NCBI GenBank assembly: GCA_963830485.1
Contig: CAWHNE010000026.1
Location: 74,146 to 138,145, forward strand
Reading direction: 5' to 3'
DNA length: 64,000 nt
Origin: CAIWHR01 sp963830485
Lineage (GTDB): Bacteria > Pseudomonadota > Gammaproteobacteria > Burkholderiales > Casimicrobiaceae
A program made the position numbers and the translations under genes. How positions within the stretch are numbered: position 1 is the stretch's first letter; each line of letters opens with the position of its first letter. Shown here in pieces: positions 48,825 to 57,812 of this stretch. The notes below the pieces were generated by a model. It worked only from the letters and a program-made list of their open reading frames with translations, was not told where the DNA came from and did no database searches.

Positions 48825-50362
48825 TCAGTGGAACTTGCCGAGCATGGGCAGGTCGCCGGCCGCGCCGTAGCCGAAGATCACGTCCGCCACGCCGTCGCGC
48901 TTCGTGCTCACGTACCAGATGCCGTCCCGGAACAGGCACAGATCCGCCTTGCCGTCGCCGTTCCAGTCGAACAGCAGCGGAATGTCCTGCGCCATCCCGC
49001 CGAACACCACCGTCATGTCGGCCGTGCCGTTGCGGTTCGTGTCGATGTACCAGATCCCGTTGCGGTAGATCGCGAGGTCGGCCATGCCGTCACCGTTGAC
49101 ATCGCCCGCCAGCGGAATGTCGCCGGGCACCCCGCCGAACATGTAGGTCAAGTTGGCCGACCCGCTGAGATCCGTGTCCACGTACCAGATGCCGGCCCGG
49201 TAGATGACGATGTCGTCCAGCTGGCCCGGACCGGAGAAATTCGCCGTCAGCGGAATGTCGCCGGGCACCCCACCGAAGGGCACGACCGAGTCGGTCACCC
49301 CGTCGCGGTTCGTGTCGATGTTCCACATCCCGTTGCGGTAGACGATCAGGCTCGACTTGCCGCCGGGGGCGATGTATGCCCACCAGCGGCACGTCGCCCG
49401 CCACGCCGTACTGGATCTGCGCATCGGGCAGCGTGATCGAAGTTGTAGTCCAGCAGGTAGCGGTAGGGCGGTTGCACTGCCCCAGCGGTCTTCCGGTACA
49501 GGCCGACATCCGGCAGCGAGACCACCGAGACGTAGTTGCTACGCGTTTGCGTGTTGCTGCCGCCCGGTCCGGTGACCGTCAGGGCCACCGAGTACGTTCC
49601 CGGGAGTCAAGTAGACGTGGCTCGGAGTCGCGATCGTGCTCGTGCCGCCGTCACCGAAGGTCCAGGCGTAGCCGGTGATCGATCCGGTCGAGGTGTTGCT
49701 GAAGATCACCGTCAGCGGCGCCGTCCCGGCGGTCGGGCTACCAGTGAACTGCGCGACCGGCGGCGGCGGCGGCGGTGGACACCACGATGTAATTGGTGCG
49801 CGTCTGCGTATTGCTGCCGCCGGGACCGGTGACCGTGAGTTTCACCGTATAGGTTCCCGCCGCCGCGTACACGTGGCTCGGGGCCGCGGCGGTGCTGGTG
49901 CCGCCGTCGCCGAACGTCCAGGCATAGCTGGTGATCGTTCCGGACGACGTGTTGCTGAAGTTCACCGTCAGCGGGAAGGTGCCTGAGGTCGGGGTGCCCG
50001 TGAACTGCGCGACCGGCACGCTGTACGGCACCGTCGTGCCGACGTCGTTCGAGAATCCACTCTCCGTATATCCGGCGGCATAGGCCGTGACAACAAAGTG
50101 ATACGTCGCCCCTTCCGTCAATCCCGTGACGGTGTAGGTCGTCGTGTTGCCGACGTCGATCTGCGACGGATAGTTGCCGACGGAGGGCCCGTAGTAGATC
50201 TTGTAGCCAGTCGCCGGGGGGCTCACTACCGGATCCCAGGCCAAATTCACCCCGGCAGCAAGAGCAGGCGCCGCTACGACCAACAACAACAGGCGACAGT
50301 CCGAGTGACCGCGCCAGAGGGGCCCATCGTCTCAAGCCGCTGCGCGAAGATACGTCGGCCAT
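48825..50362 (-). CDS. short secreted PKD-repeat protein, paralogue of 41069-44931 (frameshifts)
   Basis: About 510 residues with the same plan as its larger paralogue: a signal peptide from ATG 50362 (hydrophobic core LLLLVVAAPALAAG), a fibronectin-like domain nearly identical to the other, only two PKD domains (49500-50010), and the shared C-terminal repeat domain (DVGLYRKTAGAVQPPYRYLL; YRNGIWYIDTNRNGTADMTV). Indels lie near 50300, 49770, 49600, 49430 and 49370. It has its own c-di-GMP riboswitch. The N-terminus, C-terminus and leader are nearly the same as in the first gene while the PKD number differs, so a gene duplication followed by array change is likely. Confidence 0.82.
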
Positions 50363-50363
50363 C

Positions 50364-50394
50364 GTGCCTCCATCAACTTGCCGCCAAGAGGCAC
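50364..50394 (-). promoter_or_regulatory. expression-platform hairpin of the second PKD gene
   Basis: GTGCCTC (50394-50388) pairs with GAGGCAC (50370-50364), one base before the ATG. The loop sequence differs from that of the first gene, but the stem and its position are kept. Confidence 0.62.
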
Positions 50395-50404
50395 CAAGCC
50401 CATT

Positions 50405-50492
50405 CCTTGGCAACCAGGCTGCCCTGTCCCGTTATGGGGATTTAGGCCCTCGGCTTTGCGTCCCACCCTTTCGAGTGGTTTGCCTTTTTCAG
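50405..50492 (-). promoter_or_regulatory. cyclic di-GMP-I (GEMM) riboswitch aptamer, copy 2
   Basis: It has the same class I core as copy 1 (GGCAAACC, GAAA loop, GGGACGCAAAGCC, GGGCCTAA). The stem closing the GAAA loop is CACTC/GGGTG here and CGCTC/GGGCG in copy 1, a paired change that supports the fold. Homology to the other leader ends about 20 bases upstream of the aptamer, close to the insertion sequence. Confidence 0.92.
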
Positions 50493-50585
50493 AAGCAGAA
50501 AACCCGACAGAGTACGCACCAGTAGTTGCGACGCGAGCCATCAAGTCCATGTAATGACCCAGCGGTTTCTGCTCAGGTCAGGCTG

Positions 50586-51401
50586 CTAATGCGTAGGTTG
50601 CCGCCGGCGTTTTCATGCCCAGTGCTTGATGCGGGCGGCGGTGGTTGTAGAAGCTGATCCAGTCGCCGATCACGCGACTGGCGTGCTGCAGGGTCTCGAA
50701 CCGATGCCGGTGCACGCACTGCTCCTTCAAGGTCCGGATGACCCGTTCCACCATGCCGTTCTGCTCGGGCGTGTGCGGCGTGATGAACTCCTGGCGCAGG
50801 CCGTAGCTGCGCACCAGTGCGGTGTAGCTGCGACTGGTGAAGACCAGGCCGTTGTCGCTGCGCAGCAGGAATGGGGTCGGCACCCGTCCCAAGCGTGCCG
50901 TAGCGGGCAATCAGTGCCTGCTCCAGCGCCGACTCGGCCGTCTTGGCCTTGCCGGAACGGGACAGGTGCCACCCCAGCAGCTCTCGGGTATGGCAATCGA
51001 TCACCAGCGCCAAGGTGGTCCAGTGGTCCCGCCCGGTCCAGATTCGGCACAGGTCGGTCGCCCACCGCTCGTTCGGCGCCTGCGCGACCGAGGGCAGCGC
51101 CTGGACCCGCGGTCGAAAGCCGACCGGGCGCTTCTTCACCTGCCAGCCCTTGAGCTGGAAGATCCGTTGCACCGTGTTCTTGTTGAAGTCGAGCAGGTGC
51201 GCCACGGTGCGATAGCCGAAGGCCGGGTTCTCCTCGATCATCGCCTTGATCGGCTCGGCGAACCGAGCATCGACCTTCGGCGCCGCTTTGGTCGGCTGGT
51301 AGTACACCGTGCGCCGCGGCACGGCGAACCACTGGCACAGCTTGCTGATCGGGACGTGAATGCCGTCGGCTTTGAGTCCCTGGCGGATCGTCTCGATCAT
51401 T
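50586..51401 (-). CDS. IS3-family transposase OrfB, DDE integrase domain (frameshift)
   Basis: About 270 residues. MIETIRQGLKADGIHVPISK opens a short HTH_21-type region. The integrase core follows, with WATDLCRIW (first aspartate), LRSDNGLVF (second aspartate) and TPEQNGMVERVIRTLKEQ (glutamate), so all three catalytic acids are present. One indel near 50885 splits the core. In IS3 elements OrfB is normally made as an OrfAB fusion by programmed -1 frameshifting, but the break at 50885 lies inside the core and is more likely a sequence error. Confidence 0.87.
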
Positions 51402-51711
51402 TCTCGTCCTCGCCCAGCAGGGACTGCAATTTTTTTCGGGCACGCAGCTCCAGCATCGCCTCGCCGTACGCTTCCTGGAGTTCCTTGAGCTGCCGCTCGT
51501 ATTCCTCGCGGACCTCCAGGGGCTTGGTGCGCAGGGCGTTCTCCATCCCGCGCTTGCCTTCCTCCACCCATTCCTCGATCTCCGAGGGCGTTATGTCGAA
51601 GGATCGACTCGCCTCGGCCACCGTCGTCTTGCCCTGGATGATTTCCAGTACCAGCGCCGCCTTGCGCCGCGCCGTCCACCGCTTGATGTCTTCTTCCATC
51701 ACTGCGCTCAT
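51397..51711 (-). CDS. IS3-family transposase OrfA
   Basis: A 104-residue DNA-binding protein with a helix-turn-helix (ARRKAALVLEIIQGKTTVAE, then ASRSFDITPSEIEEW) and a C-terminal coiled coil (EEYERQLKELQEAYGEAMLE). It overlaps orfB by five bases near 51397-51401. An A-rich run (RKK codons) near its end is the place where IS3 elements shift frame. It is intact. Confidence 0.88.
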   Translation of the reverse strand: MSAVMEEDIKRWTARRKAALVLEIIQGKTTVAEASRSFDITPSEIEEWVEEGKRGMENALRTKPLEVREEYERQLKELQEAYGEAMLELRARKKLQSLLGEDEK

Positions 51712-51773
51712 GTCATGACCCCTTCGAAATTATGACTTGAGCAGGAAATCAGTGGGTCATTACACATCCAGGC

Positions 51774-51963
51774 GCGGCGATCGTCTGGTAACGACCCTCT
51801 CCCGCAGATCGAGCTACGCCGGAAGCTGTCATTGAAACCGATGGGAGCCGCCATCCAGGTCACCGGAGTACGCCTCAGCCCGGATGAGCACGAAGGCGTG
51901 CAAGACGCCACTCCAGACGTGCCAACCCCGCCACGCGGGCAGGGTCGGTGCGCGAAGCGTTGA
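51774..51963 (+). pseudogene. C-terminal coding remnant next to the IS
   Basis: An open plus-strand reading runs from the IS edge to a TGA at 51961-51963 (IELRRKLSLKPMGAAIQVTG ... QGRCAKR). It has no start and no match to anything left of the IS. Its codon use looks coding, so it may be the tail of a gene cut by the insertion or by an earlier rearrangement. I cannot name the family. Confidence 0.3.
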
Positions 51964-51967
51964 CGCG

Positions 51968-52180
51968 TTAGTTCAGCTTGCGGCGACGCGATGCTCCGAG
52001 ACCGGCGAGGCCAAGTCCGAGGAGGATGAGCGTCGCGGGCTCGGGAACCGTGGTGACATTATCGAAGCTGTAGTTGGCCGCGCCAGAGCCAGTGCCGATG
52101 TTGAAGAATGATACGGATAGAAGTCCCGCAGCAGTGTTGGAACCGGCGTTGCTGCGACAGCTGGCAGCTTGAATCTCGCT
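51968..52180 (-). pseudogene. PEP-CTERM protein, C-terminal fragment
   Basis: The last 50 residues are a textbook PEP-CTERM sorting tail: VPEPATLILLGLGLAGLG followed by the basic end ASRRRKLN, preceded by ANYSFDNVTTV. Exosortase recognises this tail on exported, often glycosylated matrix proteins. Upstream of about 52180 the reading loses its character and no signal peptide is found, so this is a remnant or a badly broken gene. It supports the presence of an exosortase and polysaccharide system in the organism. Confidence 0.75.
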
Positions 52181-52199
52181 CAGCCGCAAGGTCTGTCAT

Positions 52200-52480
52200 C
52201 TTCGACTCAATTTGTTCCGGCGGGCCCATGAAAAGCAGACGTTCACGAAGATTACTGTGCGGCCTACAAGCAGCGTTCGCGTTAACCAATTCCAGGGATC
52301 CCTACGAAACAAACGAAACAGAATTGGCGTCCCGGTGAAGTTCTTCTACCGCACCTCGCCAATAGACTGCGATGCTTGCCCCACATTTTCCCGAATGTGA
52401 GCAGCCAGACCAAGGGACTCCGGATTAATGTCGATGCTGCTCGTGCGAGGAGTAGAGCGCCCTATGAATGTCCGCTCTGG
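52200..52480. other. stretch without recognisable gene
   Basis: Lower GC than the neighbours. It may hold the decayed front part of the PEP-CTERM gene, but no frame shows a signal peptide or domain. Confidence 0.4.
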
Positions 52481-52489
52481 AATCGCCGA

Positions 52490-52805
52490 AGACCGGATGG
52501 GTTCGTGGTCGTGCGCGGCGAGGTGCCAGCCGCGATACGGAAAAGCATGGAACTGTGGGTCGGCTGTATCGGTGGCGCTCTCTCCGAGGACGACTATCGA
52601 AGCAAGTTAGCAAAGGCAGGATTCACCGGCATCGATGTGGAAGTTACTCGCGTCTACGATGTGGAAGCACGCGGCGGCACACCTCACCGGGCAAGGCATC
52701 GATGTTGGAACCGTGGCCAAAGAAGTCGGTGGTAAGATCGTTAGCGCATTCATTCGAGCCACCAAACCGACTTCGTGCTGCGCACCGAGTTGCTGCTCGC
52801 ACTAG
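52490..52805 (+). pseudogene. arsenite methyltransferase (arsM) 3' fragment
   Basis: Only the C-terminal third of an ArsM-like protein is present: RGEVPAAIRKSMELWVGCIG, EDDYRSKLAKAGFTGIDVEV, then after an indel near 52670 HLTGQGIDVGTVAKEVGGKI and the cysteine-rich end TSCCAPSCCSH with the stop at 52805. The cysteine in VGCIGGAL matches an As(III)-binding cysteine of ArsM, and the CC...CC tail is common in the family. The SAM-binding N-terminal half is missing, so it cannot work. It differs from the complete methyltransferase at 61024. Confidence 0.75.
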
Positions 52806-53031
52806 TCTGCAGTCGTTCAGCTAGGCCGCGACCGAAGTCTGTCATTACGTAGGAGGCTATCACGGCCAAGGCAAGTAAATCGCTCTGAGAAATTGATCGT
52901 GGAGATGGAAATCAAAAGCACTTTGCCTGCTTGATCATCACTCTGGTCACCATGTTGAACCCTTTGCTGGGATTTTCTCAGCAGGCTGGCCTCCAGCAGC
53001 CCCGCAATGGGATTGGCCCGGTCACTGGCAC

Positions 53032-53283
53032 ATGTGGGGATTCTGGTGGATTTTCCCTCTATTCATGTTCCTCATAATGATCGTCTGCTTCTTTACGTTC
53101 TTTGGCGGACATAGACGATTCCATCATTGGGGATCGTGGGAGTCGAAGGATAGAAGCCGTGCGTCGGACGATCCAACGTACTCTGCGCTACAAATCCTGA
53201 ACGAGCGCTACGCCAAGGGCGAGATTCAGAGGCAAGAGTACGAGGAGAAGAAGACGGTGATCCTTGTCCATGTGAGGCATTAG
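53032..53283 (+). CDS. small membrane protein with SHOCT domain
   Basis: 83 residues. An N-terminal membrane helix (MWGFWWIFPLFMFLIMIVCF) is followed by a His-rich linker and a SHOCT motif (ALQILNERYAKGEIQRQEYE). SHOCT modules are short oligomerisation domains at protein ends, frequent in metal-resistance clusters. A second protein of this type lies at 56209-56442. It is intact. The function is unknown. Confidence 0.75.
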   Translation: MWGFWWIFPLFMFLIMIVCFFTFFGGHRRFHHWGSWESKDRSRASDDPTYSALQILNERYAKGEIQRQEYEEKKTVILVHVRH

Positions 53284-53313
53284 TCGAGTGCCGTCGCACT
53301 ACTAGGAGGTTGT

Positions 53314-53586
53314 ATGAAACCACTCACGGCTCTTGGATTGGCCATGGTCGGAGGTGTGATCGCGTTCCAGTGTCTGCCACCGGAGTTGCGAGGTCGCCTG
53401 ACTGTCAGAGTAAAACATCGGGTGACTGAAGGAATGAAACACATGATGGCGAGCCTTCCCGAAGACGCTCCGCCAAAACTGATCATGTCGGTCTTGCCAA
53501 AGCTGCAGGCGCAAAACGAGCAGATTCTCGCCATGTTGCGGGATCAGAACGAACTTCTTCGAGAGCAGCAGCGCAATACCCGCTAA
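53314..53586 (+). CDS. small conserved-looking protein with coiled-coil end
   Basis: 90 residues starting at ATG 53314 behind GGAGG. The first 20 residues are hydrophobic (LTALGLAMVGGVIAFQCL), probably a membrane anchor or signal. The C-terminal 40 residues (KLQAQNEQILAMLRDQNELL) form a likely coiled coil. It follows the SHOCT gene by 30 bases, so they may be co-transcribed. No family is recognised. Confidence 0.6.
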   Translation: MKPLTALGLAMVGGVIAFQCLPPELRGRLTVRVKHRVTEGMKHMMASLPEDAPPKLIMSVLPKLQAQNEQILAMLRDQNELLREQQRNTR

Positions 53587-54259
53587 CGAAGTGCGCCTAC
53601 GGCTGGTGCCGCGTCGTTTCTGTCTTCCTACGCGACCCGCCACGATGAACGGGCCCGCGCTGTCGAAGTAAGCCGAGGCGCCAGGCCGCCTCGTTTCAGC
53701 ACGAGCGCGTCCGCAACGGAGCGTGTCCACAGCCACGACGTGCTGGCCGGCGTCGTCAGCTGGGTCGCGTACACGATGGGCGCATCGTCTTTTCCCCATG
53801 CCAGCGCGCTGCGCTATACGGCGCTAAGCATTTTCACGTCGGATTCCCTCGGCACGCCCCGTCGCGATTACACCAACGTCTGCTTACGACAATATTGAAC
53901 CGATCTGCCGATGGACGGGTCATGGCCGGTCGCCGGCATTGAAGCGATTCGACGAGCGCCCGCTGAATGGCGTACTGCAGCCATCCAGGCGCGAAATTCT
54001 GGTGTGGATCGTAGAGCCGCCGCTCAGCGTCGGGGAGCGGTTGACCGTCATCGCCGCCATTACCGCCATGAACCTGTGGCTGATGGCGCACGACATGGAA
54101 ATGCGGTGTTGCGAGCAGTAGCAACGCCGCTCGGCCTCGCTTCAGGTTGGCACGCCACTTGCGAATAGCTGCCTTGGGTGGGTGCTCATCATCGTAGGAG
54201 CCACCCCGCTGACGCTGCTCGTCACATAGCGACAGGTAACGTTTGCAAGGAGACCCGAA
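53587..54259. other. stretch without recognisable gene
   Basis: About 670 bases in which short readings exist on both strands, but none has a domain, a good start or consistent coding character. It may hold decayed genes between the small membrane proteins and the exported small protein. Confidence 0.45.
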
Positions 54260-54583
54260 ATCAAACATCTCATACTCGCATTGCTCGCAGCAACATTCCC
54301 ACTGTCGGTGATGGCCGCAACAAACCTCAACTCCTCGAAGAGCAACGTCACGGAGGAACAGGCAGCGACGAAGGTGAAATCGTCAAAGAGCAACTCATCC
54401 GACCGGGAACAGGCCGTGACGGCGAGCGATTGTGATTTCACGATCGACCAGAAGGGCGTCAAGCGAGTAGTACAGCACGAAGCAACACACACGGCCCAGC
54501 AAGGCAGCACGCGGCGGGCCGCCGGAGTGGATAAACAGAGGTGCGAAAGCGACAGGCAGAGCAAAGGCGCCGTCGTGAAATAG
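54260..54583 (+). CDS. small exported protein, possible ATC start
   Basis: The reading IKHLILALLAATFPLSVMAA is a clear signal peptide, followed by a serine- and lysine-rich mature part (TNLNSSKSNVTEEQAATKVK). An AAGGAG ribosome binding site stands six bases before the codon ATC at 54260, exactly where ATG is expected. Either the start is a rare ATC, the base is wrong, or the gene is mutated. The downstream ATG 54281 would cut the signal short. 107 residues; no family recognised. Confidence 0.5.
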   Translation: MKHLILALLAATFPLSVMAATNLNSSKSNVTEEQAATKVKSSKSNSSDREQAVTASDCDFTIDQKGVKRVVQHEATHTAQQGSTRRAAGVDKQRCESDRQSKGAVVK

Positions 54584-55220
54584 ACGCTTCCTGCGTCTAC
54601 GAGCAGATACCCTTGTAGAACGCGGCGCCCGCCGCTCGCGGCCGGCGCCCACAAGGTCAACGATGCGCCGCACGTAGCGCCGACCGGGAGCTCCCGACAC
54701 GCTGATGTATCGCACGGTCCAGATTCACTTCGAGATTCGGCTCGCGCTGCGACATGGCGAATGCGATGACGCCGACGCTGTCCCCCTGGTACGTCGAGCG
54801 CGACTTCCGCCCTCTCGAATGCGCGGCATCCTCGCCCATGGCTTCGCCCGCGCGCGGTGCGCGCAATGCGGGCACGACTTCCTGATCGTCTTCTCGTGCA
54901 AGGTGCGCGGCGTGTTCGACGCGGCCGCCGCATTTCCACGTCACCGCTACCTCGGTTCGCTGGTGCGCACGGCCGCTTACGGGAAATTTCCATGGCGACC
55001 TCGACTGTCCGAAGGTCGACTGCCGGCGTTGACGCGATGCGACCGAGCGGCCGCTGGGTCACGCATAGCCGCCAACGAGGAGTGAAGGTCGGCCTGAAAG
55101 GCTGTAGAGCCGCCGGCCGGTGCCTCGGTTCCAACTCGGCGAGAACGACCCTCAGCGGAACTACGGGGTTGCTCCGAACTGCAGTCATTGAATAGTATTC
55201 CAAGCCTGACGTTCAATTCG
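54584..55220. other. stretch with a transposase scrap
   Basis: It contains the IS91-like remnant listed at 54705-54960. The rest, up to the end of the cation transporter gene, shows no gene. Confidence 0.45.
54705..54960 (+). pseudogene. IS91-type transposase, zinc-binding N-terminal remnant
   Basis: MYRTVQIHFEIRLAL and, further on, GILAHGFARARCAQCGHDFL with IVFSCKVRGV match the start of the zinc-binding domain of IS91/IS1294-type transposases, which reads ...C..CGHDF..SCKGRGVCPSC. The sequence is interrupted by indels and stops matching after the SCK segment, so the second cysteine pair and the catalytic domain are gone. It marks an old mobile-element insertion in the metal-resistance region. 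Confidence 0.6.
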
Positions 55221-56173
55221 TCACCGCTTCTGTCCCACCGTCTCAGACACGTGGTTCACCTCAATGGTGCTGTGAGCAATCTCTTCGTGAACCGAAAGCC
55301 ATTCCCGTACCTTGTCGGTGGTAATCGTTGGGTCCCTCGTGACTAGGATGAGCGCGCATGAATAGCTGGCACGACCGACCCGCCAGACATGGAGGTCGGC
55401 GATTCGCGTTTCCCCGCCTTCGAGTTGACCTCGACGACCTCGCGAATTTCGTCAACGACGGGGTGATCCATCTCCCGGTCGAGCAGGACCTTGCCTGTGT
55501 CGGTAAGGAGTTGCTTGGCCCAAACGGCAACCAGTACCGCCCCCAGCACCGCACATGGTCGGGGTCGAGCCAGTCAGCCGTATATCCAGCCGCCCAGCAG
55601 CGCAGCAACCGCGAGCACGGAGGTAGCCGCGTCGGCGATGACGTGTACGTAGGCCGACTTGAGATTCAAGTCGTGATGGTGGTGGTCATTGTTGCCGTGA
55701 TGGTGATGATGGTCGTCGTGATGCGCACGACCAAGAATCAGGGCCGACACGACGTTGACGACGAGTCCGACGACAGCGACCACGATGGCCTCGCGATAGT
55801 GGATTGGCTGCGGCACAAAGAGGCGCTCGATGGACCCGAAGACCATCAGCGCCACAACCGCGAGCAGGAGGACGGCGCTGGCGAAGCCGCCGAGAATTTC
55901 AATCTTCCACGTCCCGAATGAGAACCGTCGGTCCGTCACATAGCGGCGAGCGGCTGCGTAGGCGAATGCACTCAGTCCGATGGCCAGCGCGTGCGAACTC
56001 ATGTGGAACCCGTCGGCCAGCAGGGCCATGGAGTTGTACCACCACCCTGCGATGATCTCGACCACCATCATGACGGCGGTCAGCCACGCGACGGCGCGCG
56101 TGCCCCGCTCACCGGCAGCGTTGCCTCTGTCGAAAACGTGGTCGTGCTCCCAACGGGAAATGTCGTACGGCAT
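55221..56173 (-). CDS. dmeF: cation diffusion facilitator exporter, DmeF type (frameshifts)
   Basis: About 316 residues. It begins DISRWEHDHVFDRGNAAGER, a DmeF-style N-terminus. Six membrane helices include the metal site ALLADGFHMSSHALAIG, and the His-rich cytoplasmic loop lies at HHDDHHHHHGNNDHHHHD. The C-terminal cytoplasmic domain continues after indels near 55574 and 55420 (DEIREVVEVNSKAG; EEIAHSTIEVNHVSE). CDF proteins export divalent metals in exchange for protons; DmeF relatives favour cobalt and nickel. The metal is inferred from the family. Confidence 0.85.
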
Positions 56174-56208
56174 TTCTGCTCCTACAAGACACCGCCACCG
56201 CTCGACCT

Positions 56209-56442
56209 TCAGCCCGAACGCTTCATCTCCTCGTACTGTTCTTTGGTAAGCTCGCCGCTGGCAAATCGCCGGTCAAGAATCTCCCGCGGCGTTTCCCGGT
56301 TTCCGCTACCGTCACGACCGCGCCCAGACCACCACGGGCCGCGAACTAAGAGCGCAACGCAGAGTACGAGCACGATAAGGAAGAAGAGGGGGAACATCCA
56401 CATGAACCCCATGCCGTGCCACCACCACTGATAGAGTTCCAT
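56209..56442 (-). CDS. small membrane protein with SHOCT domain
   Basis: 77 residues: Trp/His/Met-rich start (MELYQWWWHGMGFMWMF), one membrane helix (FFLIVLVLCVALLV), and a SHOCT motif at the end (REILDRRFASGELTKEQYEE). The Met/His-rich start resembles small proteins near copper and other metal transporters. It is intact and lies between the DmeF gene and the MFS permease on the same strand. Confidence 0.75.
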   Translation of the reverse strand: MELYQWWWHGMGFMWMFPLFFLIVLVLCVALLVRGPWWSGRGRDGSGNRETPREILDRRFASGELTKEQYEEMKRSG

Positions 56443-56510
56443 TGTGCTCTTCCCTCGCGGTTATGCCGCAGCGCTGATCCTGCGCGTCCGTCAAATCGCT
56501 TGTGTTTCGC

Positions 56511-57803
56511 TCAGGCAGGGTTCAGCCGCGGATGCGTTTCCTCGCCCTGCCACCACAGCAGCAGCCCCGACAGAAACATGGCGATGGCCACAAACCAGAA
56601 TCCGCTCTCGATGTGCCCGGTCGAGCTGGCCACGATGCCCATGGCCAAGCCACCGATGCCGTAGCCCAAGAACTTGGCGCCAAAGACGATAGATGCCAAT
56701 GGCCGAGCCGCGCCAGTTCGGGTGGGCGATGTCTGCAACTGCCGCACTCAGATTCGGATAGAGCAACGCCATCCCGAGTCCGGTCAGGCCCGCACTCATC
56801 GACCACCAGAGAACACTGTCGTGCATGAGCATGAGGGCCACGCCCGCGCCGCATATCCACATACCCCAGACATTGAGAAGGTGGCGACCGAGGTGGTCGG
56901 ATAACTTGCCGGTAAAGAACTGGGCCCCGCCCCAAACGAAGCCGTACACGCCAACAATCCAGCCGATGTTGCTGACACTGTACCGTGCCGGAACAGGAAC
57001 ACGGGGTAGAACACCCAGACCAGGGCATCAACGAACTTCTCCACCAGTCCCGCCTGACTCACGGCCATCAACTGCGTCGTGCCAAGTCATGAGCGTGAGT
57101 ACATCCAGGTTCAATGGCTCATTGGAGATGTTCTTTGGATAGCGGGGCATCACGCCGGACGCACCGGCCGCATGCTTCTTCGCCTCCACGTCGGCCCACG
57201 GACGCGTGTCTTTGACCCACAGCAGGGTGAGGAGGATGGCCAGCACGATCACCACCGCGCCGAAGAGCGCAAGACCGTGCCGGGCGCCCAACGCCGTGGC
57301 AAGGTAACCGGTGATACGCCGGTGCCCGCCACTCCCACGTAGCCCGAGAATTCGTTGAGGCCGATGGTCAGCCCCCGCTGGTCAGGGCGCGTGATGTCGA
57401 GTTTGGCGGTCTGGGTCATCGACCAGGTGAGCCCCTGGTTGACGCCGAGCAGCACCGTGGCGGCGACGATCCAGTTCCAGCCCGGCGCCCAGAGCACCAT
57501 GGCAGGGATCGGTAGCGCCGCAAGCCAGCCCAGCAGCAATACCTGCTTGCGCCCGATGCGTTCCGACAGTCGCCCCGCGACGAAGTTGAGGATGCCCTTG
57601 ACGAAGCCGAAGGCGACCACGAAGGCGGTCAGCAGGACAAACGAATTCCGGGGCACCCCGAATTCGGTTTCCGCCAGTGCCGGCACGACCGTGCGCATCA
57701 TGCCGATGGTGAATCCGACCAGCAGCACCTGGAGCAGCTGGTGCAGGAACTGGTCGAGGTTGTGGCGGATGCCGTGCAATAACTCGGCGGCGTGGGCTGT
57801 CAC
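56511..57803 (-). CDS. MFS transporter (frameshifts)
   Basis: A 12-span major facilitator of about 430 residues. Recognisable parts are LVGFTIGMMRTVVPALAETE, the loop signature AGRLSERIGRKQVLLLGWLA, QTAKLDITRPDQRGLTIGLN, GKLSDHLGRHLLNVWGMW and ANMFLSG-like end helices. Indels lie near 57310, 57083, 56960 and 56690. It starts ten bases after the MBL-fold gene stop, so it is in the sulfur operon. Its substrate is unknown; relatives occur with arsenic and sulfur genes. Confidence 0.82.
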
Positions 57804-57812
57804 GGACGGTGC

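Larger units (their letters stand above)
50550..51764 (-). mobile_element. IS3-family insertion sequence, 1215 bp
   Basis: Ends are imperfect inverted repeats of about 30 bases starting TGTAATGACCCA and finishing TGGGTCATTACA, with the TG...CA termini usual for IS3. It carries orfA and orfB transposase genes on the minus strand. The bases next to the two ends (TCCA and CATC) are not a clear target duplication. It sits between the second PKD leader and whatever promoter lay upstream. Outward transcription from its genes runs toward that PKD gene. Confidence 0.88.

Noticed and set aside
50545..51769. Target-site duplication of the IS3 element
   Set aside because: The bases beside the two ends do not match over three to five positions; either it decayed or the ends recombined.
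54142..55203. A 353-codon minus-strand reading
   Set aside because: It overlaps the exported small protein and the IS91-type scrap on the other strand, has no domain, and shows Arg/Ser-rich antisense composition.
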